A DNA stretch of 8,780 nucleotides. Source: Bacillota bacterium. Its GTDB lineage: Bacteria; Bacillota; Clostridia; Lachnospirales; Lachnospiraceae. Of the stretch, positions 5,088-8,780 are shown one piece after another. The stretch lies in contig JAEZFH010000456.1 in assembly GCA_023437885.1 (NCBI GenBank), forward strand, positions 1-8,780, written 5' to 3'. The first letter of the stretch is position 1; every line of letters starts with the position of its first letter. The position numbers were made by a program, and so were the translations under genes. Under the pieces are notes generated by a model. That model saw only the letters and a list, made by a program, of their open reading frames with translations, was not told where the DNA came from and made no database searches.

Positions 5088-6377
5088 ATGAAAAGGAGAC
5101 AACTTTTTTTGAGTGCGGCCATTCGCAGCTCCATTTTTCGCCTTGTGCTTGCACAGGGAATCTCCCTGGTGGGGAGCAGGTGTACGGCGTTTGCGCTGGG
5201 CATCTGGTTATTTCAACAAACCGGCAAGACAACAGAGATTTTGCTCATTCCATTTTTTCAAGAAGTGACGGTGCTGTTGCTCAATCCCTTTGTGGGAATG
5301 GTAGTGGATAAGTTCTCCCGCAAAAAGCTGATGATACTGGCAGATACGGTACAGGCAATCGGTTCCGTTTTTCTTGCGGTGTGCATTTCACATGGCATGT
5401 TTACTACCACAATACTGTATGCGGTGGTGATTGTGCAGGGCCTGTTTGCCTCGCTGCAAGGGCTGGCTGCCGAAGCTACGGTTGCGCCCCTAACACATGA
5501 GGGCAACCGGCATAGGGTCAATGCGGTGAAGGAGATGCTGTTCCCGTTGGCCGGCATCGCAGCGCCTGCCATTGCGGGATTGCTTTTCTTCCGGTGGGGG
5601 CTTGTGAGTGTTATCGCCTTTGATATGGTATCTTTCTGCGTTTCCATGGCTATATTGGGCCTTACGAGCATCCCACGCGCGGGGCAGGAGCTGCCCGATG
5701 CGGAGCAGCCGGCACAAGGAAATATGGAGGGATTTCGCTACCTCAAGCGCCACTCCTACCTTTTGTTTTTCGCTGTATTTTTTGGGCTGCTCAACTTTTT
5801 GTGGAACGGCCCATTGGAGCTGATTACGCCCTATCTTATTGCCTCCGGCGTGGGTCCGTCCATGCTCTCGCTCGGCATGAGCCTGATGAGTATTGGCGTG
5901 CTGATGGGGGCGGCGTTTCTGGCTGTTAAGAACACCGGGTACAGAAGTACCGCTCTGTTCATCTTATCCGTTGCATGGAATGGGGCTTGGACGTTTATCT
6001 TTGGGGTGGCCAGGGAACCAATTCTTATGATTGTGGCGTTGTTTTTACTGATGATCCCGCTGCCGATTGCTGGTGCACTGTTTAATACAGAGTTGCAGAA
6101 CCGCGTTCCGCAACGGGTGCAGGGCAGGGTATTTTCAATTGTTTACCAGATTTCGGGCGGCACGGCACCGTTATCCTTCCTGCTAATCGGCCCGCTCACG
6201 GATCGAGTGCTTACGCCGATGATGCGCGAGGGCTCCGCCGGACTCCTGCGCCGTATCTTCGGTGCAGGCCCGCAGGCGGGAATGGGTGTCATGCTGGCCC
6301 TGTCCGGCCTGCTGCTGGTGGTCATGGCACTGTTGTTCAGCATTCAACAAAAGGGTGGCAAAAACAAACAAAACTAG
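5088..6377 (+). CDS. MFS transporter, drug/macrolide-efflux type (MFS_3/DHA3-like)
   Basis: A 429-aa polytopic membrane protein, normal length for a 12-helix major facilitator. Hydrophobic segments fill the chain: about 16-42, 50-73, 81-100, 104-128, 150-170, 172-192, then 223-252, 258-281, 287-307, 310-332, 350-371 and 397-418. A central hydrophilic loop lies at about 195-222. The cytoplasmic motif A after helix 2 is present (GMVVDKFSRKK, 70-80), and NRVPQRVQGRVFSI (338-351) matches the conserved segment of the Mef-like efflux group. It should be a proton-driven exporter of small hydrophobic compounds; the substrate is unknown. ATG 5088 has TGGAGG (5077-5082) 5 nt upstream; a GTG at 5055 would add 11 residues with a poor site. 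Base use differs from its neighbours: 5521-5580 is 38/60 G+C, against 29/60 in glycosyltransferase 1681-1740. This suggests acquisition from a more G+C-rich source. Confidence 0.88.
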   Translation: MKRRQLFLSAAIRSSIFRLVLAQGISLVGSRCTAFALGIWLFQQTGKTTEILLIPFFQEVTVLLLNPFVGMVVDKFSRKKLMILADTVQAIGSVFLAVCISHGMFTTTILYAVVIVQGLFASLQGLAAEATVAPLTHEGNRHRVNAVKEMLFPLAGIAAPAIAGLLFFRWGLVSVIAFDMVSFCVSMAILGLTSIPRAGQELPDAEQPAQGNMEGFRYLKRHSYLLFFAVFFGLLNFLWNGPLELITPYLIASGVGPSMLSLGMSLMSIGVLMGAAFLAVKNTGYRSTALFILSVAWNGAWTFIFGVAREPILMIVALFLLMIPLPIAGALFNTELQNRVPQRVQGRVFSIVYQISGGTAPLSFLLIGPLTDRVLTPMMREGSAGLLRRIFGAGPQAGMGVMLALSGLLLVVMALLFSIQQKGGKNKQN

Positions 6378-6457
6378 ATTGTAGGCGCAGCCTTTACACG
6401 GCGGAATATAATACAAGTGCAACAGAATATCTCTACCAAGGATAGAAGTACTCCATC

Positions 6458-6502
6458 TTCAAAATACCCGAAAACGCTGAACACGTCTTCGGGTATTTTG
6501 AA
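6458..6502 (+). terminator. Terminator hairpin after the transporter (15-bp perfect stem)
   Basis: TTCAAAATACCCGAA (6458-6472) pairs perfectly with TTCGGGTATTTTGAA (6488-6502); an inner ACG/CGT pair extends the stem. The right arm carries the T run (TATTTTGAAATTT) that serves as the U tract. It ends the transporter transcript about 80 bp after its stop. The structure is symmetric and could stop transcription from either side. Confidence 0.78.
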
Positions 6503-6530
6503 ATTTAAGATTCTCCCAAAGCCCTAAGTA

Positions 6531-6559
6531 TTGTCATAGGCAGGAGGGAGTGGTAAAAT
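6531..6559 (+). promoter_or_regulatory. Sigma-A promoter of the FG-GAP/DUF3160 operon
   Basis: TTGTCA (6531-6536), 17 bp, TAAAAT (6554-6559) gives 5/6 matches at both elements with ideal spacing, just after the upstream terminator. Transcription would start near 6566, about 90 nt before the ATG at 6658. Confidence 0.65.
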
Positions 6560-6584
6560 GTGGTTAAACTGGATTATATGTATA

Positions 6585-6603
6585 AAACAGGGAAGCCCTG
6601 TTT
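6585..6603 (+). promoter_or_regulatory. Hairpin in the operon leader
   Basis: AAACAGGG (6585-6592) and CCCTGTTT (6596-6603) form an 8-bp perfect stem with a three-base AAG loop; a bulged A allows three more pairs (TAT/ATA). It lies about 20 nt after the predicted transcription start. The weak tail TTTATAAT might allow partial termination, or the stem may be an operator or mRNA-stabilising element. No ligand-binding leader is recognised. Confidence 0.4.
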
Positions 6604-6657
6604 ATAATGAAATGGATGAAATAGGAAGGATGTTTTCCTGAGGGGTGGACAGAGACA

Positions 6658-7368
6658 ATGAGGATTGGGAAAGCAATTATGCTGCTGATTGCCGGAGCAG
6701 GTCTGGGTATGGCAGCAATAACAAGGGGACCCGGTATTCCCGGACAGGAATTCCAAGCTCTGGGGAAGGCGTTGAAGGATAATGAGATAATCGTTGATTA
6801 TGCCATGGAAGATACCAGAGCCTTTCTTCTGGTCAGCACAGAGAATGAAGCAAGCTGGGGTGAACTGTTTCTGGTGCTGGAGCGGAAGAAGGATAAGGAA
6901 TGGGTGCGGGTGTATGAGAACGATTTCACCGGTCTTAAGCCCTGGAAGCTTGAGCTTGGGGATGTGGACGGTGATGGAATTACCGATATTCTCACTGCAG
7001 TAAGGAAGACCACCTATTATGATCAGCAAGAGAAGAACAGGCTGTTTATCTTTAATTATCAGGAAGCCGGTCTGGTCAAAAAATGGACCGGTTCAGATAT
7101 CGCAGGAAACTGGATGGATTTTGAGGTCGGGGAACTGGTGGATACCAAGGGTGAGGAAATTGTATTCCTCTCCCGGGAGGGTATGGGCAAAGATAAGCTC
7201 TTTGTCTATGCCTGGTATGATTTTGGATTTCTAATGCTGGCTCAGAGCGGGGAGTATGAAGAGCTTCTTTCGGCGGAGCTGTGCGGTAAGAACCGCCTGT
7301 GTCTGACCCATTCTAAAGGGAAGGATTTTCTTATGCTGAAGGAAAATAAGATAGTGAAGGCGGAATAA
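6658..7368 (+). CDS. Membrane-anchored protein with FG-GAP/VCBS-like calcium loop
   Basis: A 236-aa protein whose N-terminus (MRIGKAIMLLIAGAGLGMAA, 1-20) is a short basic start plus a hydrophobic segment, read as an uncleaved anchor or signal peptide; no lipobox cysteine is present. The rest is beta-rich and presumably outside the membrane. The key motif is LELGDVDGDGITDILTA (98-114), a DxDGDGxxD calcium loop typical of FG-GAP/VCBS repeats. A degenerate second copy, FEVGELVDTKGEEIVFL (155-171), has lost most acidic ligands. Such repeats form beta-propeller blades in extracellular or binding proteins, but only about two are visible, so it may be a partial propeller or a variant. GAGGGGTGG (6640-6648) precedes the ATG. 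The gap to the DUF3160 lipoprotein gene is 39 bp on the same strand, so the two are probably co-transcribed and may act together at the cell surface. The ligand is unknown. Confidence 0.8.
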   Translation: MRIGKAIMLLIAGAGLGMAAITRGPGIPGQEFQALGKALKDNEIIVDYAMEDTRAFLLVSTENEASWGELFLVLERKKDKEWVRVYENDFTGLKPWKLELGDVDGDGITDILTAVRKTTYYDQQEKNRLFIFNYQEAGLVKKWTGSDIAGNWMDFEVGELVDTKGEEIVFLSREGMGKDKLFVYAWYDFGFLMLAQSGEYEELLSAELCGKNRLCLTHSKGKDFLMLKENKIVKAE

Positions 7369-7407
7369 TATAATCAAATCAGAACAACAAGGATTGGAGG
7401 AAGGAAG

Positions 7408-8780
7408 ATGAAAAGGATAGGTGTACTGCTTTTGTGCCTTTGCCTGATTCTGACCGGATGTCAGGGCAGCAAGGCAAAGAATCAAGCCGATGATACTCTT
7501 ACAAACAATACAAAGGTCGAGGCGAAGGATACAAAGGAGGAACTCCAGGCTACGGATATCCCGGATCCCGATGGGGAAGGGGCTGCATCGGCAGTGCTGA
7601 AGCTGGACTCAAACTGGACATCGGTGGATACGGTTAAGCCCCGGAGGGCGGCGTATACAAAACCGGAATATGAGGCGAAGGTTCCCTCCTATCAGATCGC
7701 CGGGGATCTGTCCAATATTGAGAATATAGGCCAGTTTTCCGGTTTCACCAAGGAACAGATAAAGCTTCTTGTGAATCATGGCTTTGTAGTGCTTCCGACG
7801 CAGAGTACGAAGATGCATTATACTTACGATACAAATGAATACAACGGGGTTCCCAATTTTATTACTGCGGATACTGTGCTCCATCTGTATCATCAGTTTT
7901 ATGACAAATCCCTGATTCATATAGAATCAGCCTTTCTCTATAAGGACCTGGAGCTTATGACGGAGCAAATGCTGGAGAAATCCATCCGGCTATGGAACCA
8001 GCTGCAGGAGGAAGAGTTAAAGGAGCTGCAGAGGAGCAATGTGGTATATTTCCTTGTGGCGAGAATGCTTCTGCTTCAGACTCCGGAGCTGCCGGTTGAG
8101 GTAGACCAGGAGTTGGCCGGTCTTGCCCGTCAGGAATACGAACTATGCACGAAGGCCGAAGGCATCAGCAAATCCCCGCTGCTTATGCATGATGTGGACT
8201 ATACCCAGTTTACTGTAAGAGGGCATTATACCAGGACACAGGAGCTGGCCAGGTTCTTCCGTACGATGATGTGGTTTGGCACCTTCCCGTATGCGCTGTA
8301 CCAGGAGGGAGAATACCAATATGATAATGTACTGCGGTCTCTGCTCATTACCTATACTACCTTTGCAGAATCGGAACAGGTATGTGACGCCGAGCTTTGG
8401 TCGAATATTTTTCTTCCTACCGCTTCGTACGTGGGGTTATCCGATGATATCGATGTGTTCACCCTGAACCGGCTGCGCCGGGAGGTATTCGGGGAGGAGG
8501 AAAACCCGGAAAGTTTCAATGATAAAGCTTACGCTGCAAAATTGGAGAAAGCGGTCAAAGCATTGCCGGAACCCCGGATACAGGGAAAAACTGTGTCTGT
8601 CAAGCTGCAGACAGAAAAGCAGTTCCGGTTTATGGGACAGAGGTATGTTCTTGACAGCGATATTTTGCAGGATTTGGTGGAGCCCATCCTTCGTCCTCTG
8701 CCAAGCGGCCTGGATGTCATGGGGGTGTTAGGCAGTAATCTGGCAGAACAGCTTCAATTTGAGGTATATAAGCCCCAGGA
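7408..8780 (+). CDS. DUF3160 lipoprotein (partial, C-terminus off the right edge)
   Basis: The frame starts at ATG 7408 (GGAGGAAGGAAG immediately upstream) and is open for 457 codons to the window end. The N-terminus MKRIGVLLLCLCLILTGCQG is a lipoprotein signal with lipobox LTGC and lipidated Cys18, followed by a polar, Asp/Thr-rich tether (about 20-65). The body matches DUF3160: GFVVLP...YDTNEYNGVPNF, ITADTVLHLYHQFYDKSL (152-169), DYTQFTVRGHYT (264-275) with ARFFRTMMWFG (281-291), RFMGQRYVLDSDIL (407-420) and PSGLDVMGVLGS (432-443). It should sit on the outer face of the cytoplasmic membrane. No biochemical function is known to me for this family; the conserved His/Tyr/Asp clusters hint at a binding or catalytic site, which is inference. 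It is the second gene of a likely operon with the FG-GAP-like protein. Members are usually longer than what is visible, so a substantial C-terminal part lies outside. Confidence 0.9.
   Translation, partial: MKRIGVLLLCLCLILTGCQGSKAKNQADDTLTNNTKVEAKDTKEELQATDIPDPDGEGAASAVLKLDSNWTSVDTVKPRRAAYTKPEYEAKVPSYQIAGDLSNIENIGQFSGFTKEQIKLLVNHGFVVLPTQSTKMHYTYDTNEYNGVPNFITADTVLHLYHQFYDKSLIHIESAFLYKDLELMTEQMLEKSIRLWNQLQEEELKELQRSNVVYFLVARMLLLQTPELPVEVDQELAGLARQEYELCTKAEGISKSPLLMHDVDYTQFTVRGHYTRTQELARFFRTMMWFGTFPYALYQEGEYQYDNVLRSLLITYTTFAESEQVCDAELWSNIFLPTASYVGLSDDIDVFTLNRLRREVFGEEENPESFNDKAYAAKLEKAVKALPEPRIQGKTVSVKLQTEKQFRFMGQRYVLDSDILQDLVEPILRPLPSGLDVMGVLGSNLAEQLQFEVYKPQ

Noticed and set aside
1..8780. CRISPR arrays, tRNA/rRNA genes, insertion sequences, toxin-antitoxin or defence genes
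   Set aside because: No regularly spaced repeats, cloverleaf sequences, transposase motifs or known defence domains were seen on either strand.

Overview
The window looks like chromosome from an anaerobic, low-to-mid G+C Firmicute, most likely a clostridial Lachnospiraceae-type organism. This rests on strong AGGAGG-type ribosome sites, near-consensus sigma-A promoters, U-tailed hairpin terminators and the protein families present. No CRISPR array, rRNA, tRNA, transposase or prophage gene was seen.

Layout. Positions 1-671 (minus strand) hold most of a calcineurin-like metallophosphoesterase that runs off the left edge. A doubtful 58-codon ORF lies just upstream of it. From 926 on the plus strand, a YesN-type response regulator is broken after about 72 residues. 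It is joined out of frame to what looks like the last 40 or so residues of a carbohydrate-active enzyme, and a 21-bp perfect-stem terminator closes this chimeric relic. Next come a family 2 glycosyltransferase (1512-2543), an unrecognised 195-aa protein with its own near-perfect promoter (2653-3240), a D-2-hydroxyacid dehydrogenase (3362-4330) and a small four-cysteine zinc-ribbon protein (4565-4768). The zinc-ribbon gene has a strong promoter, a roughly 140-nt leader starting with a UUCG-capped hairpin, and its own terminator. An MFS efflux-type transporter (5088-6377), visibly richer in G+C, follows. Its 5' leader contains what reads as a frameshifted GNAT acetyltransferase N-terminus. At the right end a promoter drives a probable two-gene operon: a membrane-anchored protein with an FG-GAP/VCBS-like calcium loop (6658-7368) and a DUF3160 lipoprotein that runs off the right edge (7408-8780+).

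How the genes relate. Most units are transcribed singly, each with its own promoter or terminator, so the window is a string of monocistronic accessory genes and not one pathway. The only convincing operon is the FG-GAP/DUF3160 pair, whose products should both face the outside of the membrane. Two gene relics (response regulator/enzyme tail and GNAT start) and the G+C-rich transporter suggest a region with past deletion and insertion. I see no clear new defence or biosynthetic system. The most interesting items are the chimeric relic, the structured leader of the zinc-ribbon gene, the orphan protein and the FG-GAP/DUF3160 pair.
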